Source: Hydractinia symbiolongicarpus (taxonomy: Eukaryota; Cnidaria; Hydrozoa; Anthoathecata; Hydractiniidae). From it: DNA of 64,000 nucleotides. A program made the position numbers and the translations under genes. Shown piece after piece: positions 41,896-51,485 of the stretch; within the stretch, counting starts at the first letter, position 1; each line of letters begins with the position of its first letter. The stretch lies in assembly GCF_029227915.1 (NCBI RefSeq), contig NC_079879.1:18476001-18540000 (forward strand), in the 5' to 3' direction. Under the pieces are notes generated by a model. That model had not been told where the DNA came from, ran no database searches, and was given only the letters and a program-made list of their open reading frames with translations.

Positions 41896-44800
41896 ATGGG
41901 GCAGACACAAAGCACTCCCCAGAGACAACGACAACTCTCCACATCAGATTCAACACTTGATTTTGAATCTGGAAAAAAAACAAAGACTGATGATATTGCG
42001 TTCACTGCTTATGGTGCTCCAACTTCCGAAGGTTAGTGTCTTAAACTGTAGGAAAGCAAGGTATTCCTAGCTAGCTATTATACCACTGCAAGATCCAGGT
42101 TAACATGCTTAAAACTTTCTGATCAATTTCAAGTTTTTTAGTAGCTAAAATTTTGATTTTTTATGAAGAAATGACTATGCAAATCAACTGCAGTGAAAAT
42201 ATTTCACTGCAGTCAATTATTAGGGTCAAATATTATGGTCAAACTCTTTCAGAATTTAGATGATGAATTCAAATATGTATGCCACTCATTTTCCCCATAA
42301 GTTTCTTGTTTCCTTTTTGCCCATATTTTTTTTATGCAAATGGCTCCCATGCTGTTTATGGCAACTTGCAGTTTTGAAAGGCTAGCTTTCCATCAGCTCC
42401 ATAATCATTGTGCCATGCATAACGCTGTTTGGATGATTAAGGGGTTGGGATTTAATGTTGATGCTATGATCGTGTCAAAATGATACACCTCAAAAGATTA
42501 GACGACTAAGGTGTCCTATCTCAAGTAGTAGAGAATATTTTCTACTCTATTTTCCTACTATATTTTATTAAAGTTGTCAATAAAATATTGACTGATTGCA
42601 ACCCTGCCCCTGCTTTATAACAAGTAATACAATAAGTCCAAGGACATGGGTCCTCTTTTGATTATATAGATGACTTGCTATCTTAATAAATTTTTTGTTT
42701 TTATTTTTTGGCAGGCAAAATAAAGCAATTCAATTGGCTAATACTTCTTTTTAGAAGATCTGATTGGTTAAGAAACTCTTTGCCTGTGGAAAAAATGTAA
42801 ACAAAGCTTATAGTAAGTCATCTATTGGCTGAGTAAAAAATATGTAGAGAAAACATGGTGGCATTTCGGCGACGCGACCAAGAAAAATTGTGATATCTGT
42901 AATTACAACATAATGATTAATGGCCCTAAAATAATCAACTTTGACTTGTAAAAAACACTATTTGGGGTTTTAAAAATAATGTCCCAACAACGTTTTGTGT
43001 GGCAATATGAGTATGGAAGGTAAACAGGGCAGGCAATTGATAATTGAGTCTAAGCGAAAAACTAATTGACTAAAAAGGTCCTAGGCCACAATGTTACCAT
43101 AAAAATATGGTATATGTTTGCATCCTCCTACCAACCTTTTCAAAGTACAGAAAACAAGTTGGTAAGTCAAAAAGAACGATTATTTGTCATATCTTTATGA
43201 AAAAATTCCTGGTGAGCCTGGGAACAGGATAAATGTCACTTAAAATGTTCTCTACTTAAAATAAATTTTCTGTGTAAAAGAACAGACATGAACATAATAG
43301 AACAGAAAATCTGCTGGCCACAGTTTAATCCTAAAGTATACACACTGCAATTTTTACAAAATAAAATAACCTGATTCGCTCACTATTTTGCTACCTGAAG
43401 AGAAAAAGATAAATTTGGTTCTACTTTCCCTGAAATTGAGCAGACAATTAAACATTTTAAGTATGCAAGCTCTCAAGCTTTTCTGATCCATTCTGTCTGC
43501 CAAAATTTTATACAAAAAATTGGAAAACAACCTTAGATTGTTTATGTTTTGCTAATCGAAAAATCCCTGGAAAAAATATGTTTCTTTAGTGAAATGTTCT
43601 TTGGATTCATGTATTGCACTGAACCAATCAATGCCCATAACCTCTTCAACCTTTTACCAGTGCAAGGAAATTTAAAGTTACATATTTAAATTTAGACTCA
43701 CATCATATCACTCAACGTGTTGTAGATGATGGTGGGGAGGGTTATGTTCCAACAGAAGTTGCCTGTCATAAAATGGAGACTACTGTTCCTGTTGTATTTC
43801 ATTGGGAATATGGTGGAAAAGAAGTGTATTTGTCTGGTAGTTTTAATGATTGGAAAACAAGAATCCCAATGACTTTTAGGTATAACTAACTTTCATGGAC
43901 TTTCATATCTTTCAATTTTATTCTTTCTCTATTGTGTGATAAATACAATGCCTTTTTTGCAAGAGCTTTACAAGTCTTTACTAGCCAACACTACTGAATG
44001 CTAACCCAAAATTCCACAACTATTACACAGTGTTAAGGAATTTCACGACAATTACATAAAAAACATCACGTAAGGGAAAATTAAAAAATCATACAAGAAA
44101 GTTAGTTGCCAATACCGTTTTTTATGGATTCGGAGAAGCTTTGGTTCCGAAATTCATAAGAATTTGTGTTCTGTTTTATAAGCATTATGTTTGCTTTTGT
44201 TAGTGGAGGAGAATTTGCAGCCATTATTGAACTTCCGAGAGGTACTCATCAATTTAAATATTTGGTTGATGGAAATTGGATTCATGATCCAAATCAGGTA
44301 GTTATTGTTGATTTAAAGTTCAAACTCCTGCTTTTGTTAAAATTCTTTCCTTTGTTTTCTGAGGTCTGTGGTTTGTTCTTCAACAATAACCATAATTTTG
44401 TTGTGTTTAAAAGAAGGGTCAGCAATATTTTTTTTTCAGAAGACGATAGACGACACATTCGGCGGCAGAAACAATGTAATAGTTGTAAAAGAATCCGATT
44501 TTGATGCAACAGAGGCTTTATTAAAAGACGAATGTGGAAGCAATTTGCAGTCAGTCGCTAGTACTTCATCGTTAAGTATGTTTATCTTTTAAGTCTGTAA
44601 ACAATCACAAGAATCAACATTTTTTTTTACAAATGTATATAACAATCCTTTGTCCTTTCTTGTGACGCTGGTATAATTATTTCATCCCATCTTACTACTA
44701 CACAGAAATGATTTTAACATTTTAAGGGATACCAGCAAACTTGTTGTTTAAAGATGGATAAAATGCTTTGGTGTATTGAAATATGAAAGGCTTTAATTAA

Positions 44801-46017
44801 AGTGTTACGCAAACAAATGTCCAGATTTTATTTCAAACATGCAGACTGATGTTAGATCTGACTTGGTTCTTATTTTCAAAACTTTTTTTTAGGGCATTCA
44901 CCTCCTGGTTCATATGGACAGTTAATTCCTCCACCTAATGTTACACTCATTCACGATAATTTCAATGCTGCTGTCATCCCACCTTCACTACCGCCCCATC
45001 TGTTAAATGTTATCTTAAATAAAGATTCTGTTGATGGTGTAAGTTTGATGTTGAACTCATTTTTTTTTGTTTGGTTTTTACTCAGCTTCAATGTTTTGGA
45101 ACACTTTTTCACCTTACATAAAGTATTGTCTTTGTGTGTAGATTTTATTTCTTAGGATATGTATATTATAGGGTTTTTCTTGTGTCCTTTTACGTTGTGG
45201 AGCAAATTATATTATAATAATTCTGAAAGTGCTTCAATTTAAAAAAAGCCTGTGGTTTTTACTTATATTTTTTTATGAAATATCTTATATTTTATCAGAT
45301 AAGTTTTTAATTTTTTTGTGAAAAAAAATTAGTTTTACCTCAACTTCTTTCATTTTTTATCGGCTTTATTATTGACCAATTAAATTGCTACTATTTCAAT
45401 GAATATGCTATTCTAGTAAGCAAACAATAACCTGTCTTGCATTTTCATAATTTGACATGTGCCACTTTTCCGAAGCAAATTAAATAGATGCTTTTCTTAT
45501 TAAAATATTTAAGCTGAACTTATGAATGTATTGCACTTGTACACACCACAAATCTATTGACCTAAATTTATTTTATAGGAAGATCCTACTTTATTACCGG
45601 TCCCAAACCACGTTGCACTTAACCATTTATACGCATTATCTATTAAAGTAAGTAATGCGGCCTGTTTTAGTATTATACTGACATGTATCGGTTTATTTAA
45701 GAAACTGTCATATGACCACCGGTGTATAAAAGATGGAGTTAAAATGCCATACTTAATCTAATATAAAAAATACGAGAAAATCACATGAATACGTCTCTCT
45801 CTTTGGGCAAAATCCGTTGTGAAGTAAAATTTTGCGTTGTACATGCAAAGGTGTTTGTTGTATGTAAGGGTTTACACTCTTTTTTAGGCCTTTCTCTACC
45901 ACTCTCATTTATTTTTTGTTCTGATTTCAGGATTCTGTGATGACATTGAGCGCAACACATCGATACAAACGAAAGTACGTGACTACTATCTTATACAAAC
46001 CAATCAAAGTGAACTGA
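41896..46017 (+). CDS. PRKAB: 5'-AMP-activated protein kinase beta subunit, full length, 7 exons
   Basis: Exons 41896-42031, 43726-43879, 44204-44297, 44440-44575, 44893-45038, 45579-45647 and 45931-46017, all GT-AG with consistent phases: 273 residues, the usual length (human beta1 is 270). Seen: MGQTQS N-terminus, a match to the N-myristoylation pattern; CBM48 at about 66-145 with Trp88, Lys115, Trp122 and Asn139/140 conserved; Ser97 in TFSGGEF at the position of the regulatory Ser108 that helps form the allosteric drug and metabolite site with the kinase lobe; and the C-terminal scaffold domain from about 196, with IPPSLPPHLLNVILN, PVPNHVALNHLYALSIKD and the terminal ATHRYKRKYVTTILYKPI. 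The beta subunit bridges the catalytic alpha and nucleotide-sensing gamma subunits and targets the energy-sensing kinase to glycogen and membranes. Whether it is closer to vertebrate PRKAB1 or PRKAB2 cannot be told by eye and probably predates that split. Confidence 0.95.
42187..42213. repeat. 27-bp perfect palindrome in AMPK beta intron 1
   Basis: ACTGCAGTGAAA, spacer ATA, TTTCACTGCAGT. Two 12-bp arms match perfectly. It may be the tip of a degraded element or a dimeric protein-binding site. Nothing around it decides. Confidence 0.8.
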
Positions 46018-46159
46018 GAAATTCGAATATTCGACGTTTGTGATGTGTTGGATGTACGTTGTACAACTATAATTATTGACGCAATTACTTTGTGTGAAAA
46101 TTTCCTGATACGAATTGTACAAAACTTCAGGGTGTGTATTTATGCTGCTATAGATTTTT

Positions 46160-46165
46160 AATAAA
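46160..46165 (+). terminator. Poly(A) signal of the AMPK beta gene
   Basis: AATAAA, 143 bases after the stop codon at 46017, in TTTTTAATAAACTTTATG. It is the first canonical hexamer downstream of the gene. Confidence 0.55.
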
Positions 46166-47294
46166 CTTTATGAAAACGCCGGTATATATATATGTTAACT
46201 TTCGAAATCAACACCGAAATCTGGTTCATACAGTAAAGACTTTGACAATATGTTTGTTTGTTTTTTGATGCAAGGTATGAGATTCGTAACATTAAAAAAT
46301 GGAAGAAGCGTGTAAGGGTCAACACATCGAAGTCTGAGATTCTAACTATAACACGCTCTTTCTGGTGAAAGTGCGGATGCAAAGTAAACAGCGTAATCTA
46401 TGTATGTACTTGTTTAATTTTGAAGTTCAAACTTTTCTATTAATTTTATAATTTTAGAATGTTCACTCTGTCGGAAGTGTCAGGAATTTTGAAAATATAA
46501 GTTAAAATGCAGGAAAATGTCAGTAAAAATTTTCATTTTAAAAAATGTTAGAAAAAGGTCATGGATTTTAATTTTATATGGTCAATCGAAACTATCTTCA
46601 TTTTCCAAATATTGACAAGAAATAAATTATAAAAAAATTTACATTATCAAGATAATCTAAAGTGAATCCAAAAATCTAAAATCTAAAAAAATGTCATAAA
46701 AATTGAGTGGGCACCCTAATCTAATTTGCATGCTCTAACCAGTCGTTCTGCGTGAAAGAACTAGTATTTTTTAAAAACTATATTTTATAGATCATTCTAT
46801 GTTTTCTATCTTCTGCTTTATTTTAACATTCGTTCATTTCAATAAATTTTCTGTTTCCAAGCTTCTTACGGTTATTGGACATGTATGCAGGGTTTGTAAC
46901 TCACTTGAACACACAGAAAAATCTGTCATTTTTCTAGTTTTACTCATGGAGAATGGCACTAATTTTAAAGAAACGCGGGTAATACCAATGTTTCATGAAA
47001 CCGTAACCGTAATTAATTAACGTGATTTAGGATTTGTATTCTAGTATTATGATTTTTTTAATGAATTATAACCACGTTGTATATTGTTTATATAATCAAA
47101 AATGAAAAATAACAACCGCTTTTTTCTCCAGAAACAATTTATTAGTGCATAAATTTATTTTCCAAATCTAATTTTCTTACACACTTTTTTTTTTTGCTTC
47201 TTTGAAATCTTATCGCGCCTACTCTAATATTAGAAAATCGTAAAAAAATCAAGAGAACGAGAATAAGTCATGCATGCATTTTACTGCCCAGTTG

Positions 47295-47300
47295 TTTATT
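47295..47300 (-). terminator. Candidate poly(A) signal of the MINPP1-like gene
   Basis: TTTATT on the plus strand, so AATAAA on the minus strand, about 280 bases downstream of the phosphatase stop. AT-rich context makes chance occurrence possible. Confidence 0.35.
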
Positions 47301-47577
47301 TATTAGGAATTTTTAAACTTTTGAAATTGACCCAAAATTTTACAAGATGTGATAGCGTAAATAATTAATACAACTTTAAATACACACATTGCACTAGCTT
47401 TCAAAAATTTTCAAGATTAAGCCATTCACCCCTTTCCCCGAAAAAATAAAAAATCCAAAAAAACATTTGTTTTCTACAACAAATGTACACCTTAATGCCT
47501 GTACATAGAAATATTCGGAGTAAATTGAATTGTATTTTTTGTTTTTTCCGTAACTGACATGATAATGTTTTTGATCA

Positions 47578-49005
47578 TCACAAAGCAAATACCAAGGTAA
47601 CAAGTGCTAGCGAAAAATAGGTAGTTAAAGACATATATACAGCATCGCTTTTAGGTTGAGGAGTTGGTATTGAAACGTCACACATTTTCTTGTAATCACA
47701 ATTATCCACTATGCTTTTGTATTGGCGATCAAATTCCTGAAAAGTACAGTCGGTAATTGATGAGCAACCGGGAATTTTTGTCAATCTCTCATTCACATAT
47801 AGTTGAATTTTGTAATCCTTTGTCGAATTGCCGCCATTATTCTTCTTGTAAAGAACAAAGTAGAGATTAGAGGAAAACGGTGCCAAACAACCTCCTCTAA
47901 ATGTACGGTTCTTGTTTGTAATGTAATTCGACGACGTCATTTTTATTTCGTTTGTATACACGCCGAGCAATGCAAAAAACGGCAACATCGTATCCGAATG
48001 ACCAGCTCGGAATATTCCACTGAATGAATCCGGTTTTCCGATTTTAGTTTTTATACTGTTATATATGTCGCGGAGCAAAGGGCAGCTACTTTTGTATGAC
48101 AATTCGTACGCGTTGCTTCGTTTATAGTAATCATCCATGTCTTCATTATACTCGATGACTGACAACTCATCTTGGGTAAACATTGAGCATATTCCGTTCT
48201 GTAAGCTACCGTTAAACATTATGATATCCCAAGAACAGACTTTGTACATCATTTTTACTTCATCATAGCTGAGACTCATACCCAACTGCCCAAACTTTGC
48301 CTTGATGCTCTTAATAACGCTTTTAACTTCTGGTCCTTCTTCAAATTTTTTCACTTGTTCAAGGGCTGTGTCGTTGTCTTTCACTCGCAAATTATATAAC
48401 CTACAATTGTCCTGCGCCTTCAAAATAATGTCTTTGTCGCAGGGGTTAACAAGCAAATGTATTGGTTGTAACTTATCCGGCCCCAAGTGACCATGATTTT
48501 CAAATATTCCCATGGCAATGGCATCTGCACTTCCTGCTGCGCGAAGAACGCACGTGCTCATGAATTTGTAATTGTAAGTGCTATATGTTTTCGCAAAGAC
48601 TTCTGGGAACCATTTTCTAATTCTTTTCCCCAAATTATACAAAACTGTTTCTCCTTGTTTAGCCAGCATTTTGTCTTCAATCCCTTTTAATTTTGGTTGC
48701 CATGGCAAAGATAAATTTACGTCAGGAGATATGGTTGACTTGAATCTATTTATTTTCTTTGCAAACTCCTTCATTTTTTCGACATCGTCGTTACCAGGGA
48801 AACGTTCACCATGTCTAAATACCATGTTTATCTGAACAGCGGTGTAATCAGTCGGTTTGGTAACATCTGCTTTTACTGCAGGTAGCATGTCATATCCTGT
48901 TTTCGTGGAGAATTTCGCAGTTTTTCGACAGGTTGCAAACGGATCACCCACAGCAAACTGAAGAACACAAATCACAAAGTTAACCGTAAATATACACAAT
49001 TTCAT
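47578..49005 (-). CDS. MINPP1: MINPP1-like multiple inositol polyphosphate phosphatase (histidine phosphatase clade 2), single exon
   Basis: Intronless frame of 475 residues. Residues 1-20 form a signal peptide (MKLCIFTVNFVICVLQFAVG). RHGERFP at 64-70 is the catalytic phosphohistidine motif. The second half has GHSDTMLPFFALLGVY (335-350) and FRGGCLAPFSSNLYFVLYKK, the layout of MINPP1, which removes phosphates from inositol hexakisphosphate and related inositol phosphates and also acts on 2,3-bisphosphoglycerate. The proton-donor motif is HSD (336-338), where MINPP enzymes have HAE and classical acid phosphatases HD. The C-terminus (about 458-475) is hydrophobic, after a small-residue stretch, and looks like a GPI-anchor signal or membrane anchor. 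The SDEL-type ER retention end of vertebrate MINPP1 is absent, so a cell-surface or extracellular location is likely. An acid-phosphatase-type specificity cannot be excluded. No introns, unlike its neighbours: either ancestral loss or a retrocopy that kept its signal peptide. Confidence 0.85.
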   Translation of the reverse strand: MKLCIFTVNFVICVLQFAVGDPFATCRKTAKFSTKTGYDMLPAVKADVTKPTDYTAVQINMVFRHGERFPGNDDVEKMKEFAKKINRFKSTISPDVNLSLPWQPKLKGIEDKMLAKQGETVLYNLGKRIRKWFPEVFAKTYSTYNYKFMSTCVLRAAGSADAIAMGIFENHGHLGPDKLQPIHLLVNPCDKDIILKAQDNCRLYNLRVKDNDTALEQVKKFEEGPEVKSVIKSIKAKFGQLGMSLSYDEVKMMYKVCSWDIIMFNGSLQNGICSMFTQDELSVIEYNEDMDDYYKRSNAYELSYKSSCPLLRDIYNSIKTKIGKPDSFSGIFRAGHSDTMLPFFALLGVYTNEIKMTSSNYITNKNRTFRGGCLAPFSSNLYFVLYKKNNGGNSTKDYKIQLYVNERLTKIPGCSSITDCTFQEFDRQYKSIVDNCDYKKMCDVSIPTPQPKSDAVYMSLTTYFSLALVTLVFAL

Positions 49006-49475
49006 TATTATAACTGTTATTTTGTTTTTTAAAAACTTTCATTTAAATGTCCTGCTTTCCTGCTACTCGTATACGTCGCCTTCTCTTTAAAAATAACGAG
49101 AGAATGTACGTTTTCTTTTTGTCAATATAATATATTGTTTGTTGTCTCCTCCGCAGTAGTTTTTGTGTTCACTAAGCATCTTTCTAAAAAGGCCTAGGGT
49201 AACTATTTACTATTTGAATAAAAGTGGTCCTAAAAGTATTGCAGTTAAGGCGACAAAAAGACAAGCAGCTCAAGAATACGACTTTTTTAATCCAAAATGA
49301 TTTTTGTGATCTTGTTTCCAGGGTTTCTTTTTAACTTAGCTCTGACATCAAAGTTGAATTTTTTAAATACTTTATAGAATTAAACATATTTACGCCATAT
49401 CCAAACTCACATTTCAGAATTGGCACAATATAACAACTTCGTCCTCAGGATATTTTCTGCCATGAGTTGAAACTA

Positions 49476-50125
49476 CAGTGAAACCTCTATAGTGGACCTT
49501 AAAGAAGTGTAGAGGTAAAAGCTTTAAAGTTAGAATGTGCACAAATTGTCAATATTTAATGCCAATTCGATAACTCGATGGTGTAATTGACAAGTCGGTT
49601 CTTTAATTTGGTAACCTGGTCTTGCAAATCAACAAGGACAAGTGGCAATCGAGTCACCAACTCGATATACAGACGTATACGGGTTATAATATAGACTAGC
49701 CGTCAACTTGTGGAAAAATACACGGGGTCGCCCGTCCTTTATATATCGCATTTTGTGTTTCCGTAACAAAAAGACAAATAGACGCACGAACAGACAGACG
49801 GAATATGGCTATTATTAAAGAGACTAGTCGGTTGCCCTCTGGATAAAGACACGGGGTCGCCTGTCCTTTATGTATCGCATATTTCGTGCTTCCGTAGCGC
49901 AACATTTTTCTCGCGTACAAACAGACGGAATACGGCTGTTATTAAAGAAATTTCTTACAAAAACACTTTTTTATGACAATGTCCGCTGTAAAGAGGTCAG
50001 TTCCAGAGCATAATACGCATCTGGGCCTTTAAATGACGTCTACATGAAAGTTTGACTGTTATTTCATCCCTGTCCGGTGAAAGTGTTTTTTGTAAAGAGC
50101 AGTCGGCTGTAAAAGGTTTCATTTG
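49476..50125. mobile_element. Pogo/Tigger-like non-autonomous TIR element
   Basis: The left end CAGTGAAACCTCTATAGTGG, preceded by TA, is the style of pogo-like termini. Two candidate right ends are mirrored: GTCCGCTGTAAAGAGGT at 49981-49997 and GGCTGTAAAAGGTTTCATTTG at 50105-50125. No transposase is present. The interior holds the 128-bp tandem repeat. Confidence 0.5.
49693..49950 (+). repeat. 128-bp tandem repeat, two diverged copies
   Basis: Copy 1 starts at about 49693 (GACTAGCCGTCAACTTGTGG) and copy 2 at about 49821 (GACTAGTCGGTTGCCC). Both contain ACACGGGGTCGCC, CTTTAT.TATCGCAT, a TTCCGTA segment and ACAGACGGAATA.GGCT.TTATTAAAGA in the same order. Divergence is moderate, so it is older than the 16-kb duplication. 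Confidence 0.8.
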
Positions 50126-51039
50126 GATAATTTAAATAAAATAACCTGCGTGGGATTACTATTTATGAGAATTTTGTAAATAGAGAAAAAAAATTTTTGT
50201 TAAATATTTAAAGTGCTCCATTTCGTAGAAAACCACATTTTAATAAGTATAACATCCAAATGGCGAAACTACCTACTTTATGTAATAGCATCTCATTAAC
50301 ATCGATTTCTATCACTGTGGATGTCATTTGGTTATTGCTAATAACTGCTCTTTAGTTGTCAAGTCTTATCTATTGCGATCTAAAACAAGATTAGCTACCC
50401 CTAAACGCTGTCCGTTCTATTTGCACCAAATCATGATTGAACAAAGAATTCATACGTGAAAGAAGGCAGTGAAACATGCTTCGAAAGGGGTAGCTAATTG
50501 ATTTTTAAAGGATATGGCTGAAATGTAAAAAAATATCAAAAAAGGTTGTGGCAAAAAGCACTTATCACTAAATGCTGTGCTGAAAATAATAAACAGCACT
50601 GGTACTTTGATACAAACCTGTCCTTTTTATTTGCAACACGTCATTAGTCAACAAAAATTTGTTTATATTTTGTGCTAAAGGAAGTCATGTGTCACTGCTC
50701 GCGAAGTTTTAGCTAAAAGTCGCATGCCAGTTGGAGATCCTTCTACTCTGCTAACAGACTTTTTGGTATCCTAATTTTAGCGGATACGGATTTTGACTAC
50801 AGTTTACCAAATAAACACAGAACAACTCTCACGTAGTAAAACATCATCCCGGTTCTGTTGTCTCTTTTTATATATCTGACAGAGAGATTCGTGTCAATGA
50901 GCGCAGCGCTGATGAGGTAAAAAAAAAAACCTGGAGACGAGGTCGATGTTTATACGTGTTATTATAACCTTCACTACCACAAAACATTACTGACGTATTA
51001 CGAAACATTTATTTGTATTCAGATGATGACAATGATGAT

Positions 51040-51260
51040 GATGAAAAAAGACGGGAAATGTAAGTACTGGGGCAGTCGGCCTGTCCCACAGTCGACCTGT
51101 CCCAGAACAACTGTGAGACAACTGTGTTAATTTTGGGACAGTATGAGACGGTGTCAATTCTGGGACATCGACCCTCACATTCAGAGACATCGACCATCAC
51201 CCGTTAATCATCAACTATCGAGGGTATACCTATGTATCGAGGGTATGCGTCGATACATAT
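51040..51260. repeat. GGGACA / CATCGACC repeat-rich stretch next to the polymerase relic
   Basis: CAGTCGGCCTGTCCC and CAGTCGACCTGTCCC lie in tandem at about 51070, then several GGGACA and GACATCGACC words, then ATCGAGGGTAT twice near 51220-51246. It may be the terminal region of the adjacent degraded element, but no mirrored partner was found downstream. Confidence 0.35.
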
Positions 51261-51485
51261 TTACACACATTCCTCAGACCCAGGACAGAGAGTCTGAGAG
51301 TCTCTATGCACATTCGTGAACATCGACGATTGCTCCATGCTACAAGCAAAGAATTAATGGGTGCTGATGTATTACACCAACTGATAAAATTAATTTTCAC
51401 TACCCATGTTATACGATGCAAGATAGAGGTTTCAAATTAATTAATACAGAAATGAATTTTCATCATTCTCAAACATAATAAAAGA

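Larger units (their letters stand above)
46018..47577. other. Intergenic region between AMPK beta and the MINPP1-like gene (convergent)
   Basis: About 1.6 kb between convergent genes, so it should hold two 3' UTRs. AATAAA for the AMPK beta gene lies at 46160-46165, and minus-strand AATAAA for the phosphatase at 47295-47300. Short AT-rich reading frames here show no domain. Confidence 0.5.
49006..51000. other. Repeat-rich intergenic region upstream of the MINPP1-like gene
   Basis: The phosphatase promoter should lie just above 49005; no clear TATA was seen. The rest holds a pogo-like short element (49476-50125), two diverged related segments at about 50395-50510 and 50610-50720 (shared TGTCC...TATTTGCA and TAGCTAA portions), and a CCTGGAGACGAGGTCG motif at about 50930. 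No gene was recognised. Confidence 0.45.

Noticed and set aside
46158-46382. Minus-strand 74-codon frame
   Set aside because: It lies in the 3' UTR region of the AMPK beta gene and shows no motif.
47803-48835. Several plus-strand frames
   Set aside because: All are antisense shadows of the MINPP1-like coding sequence.
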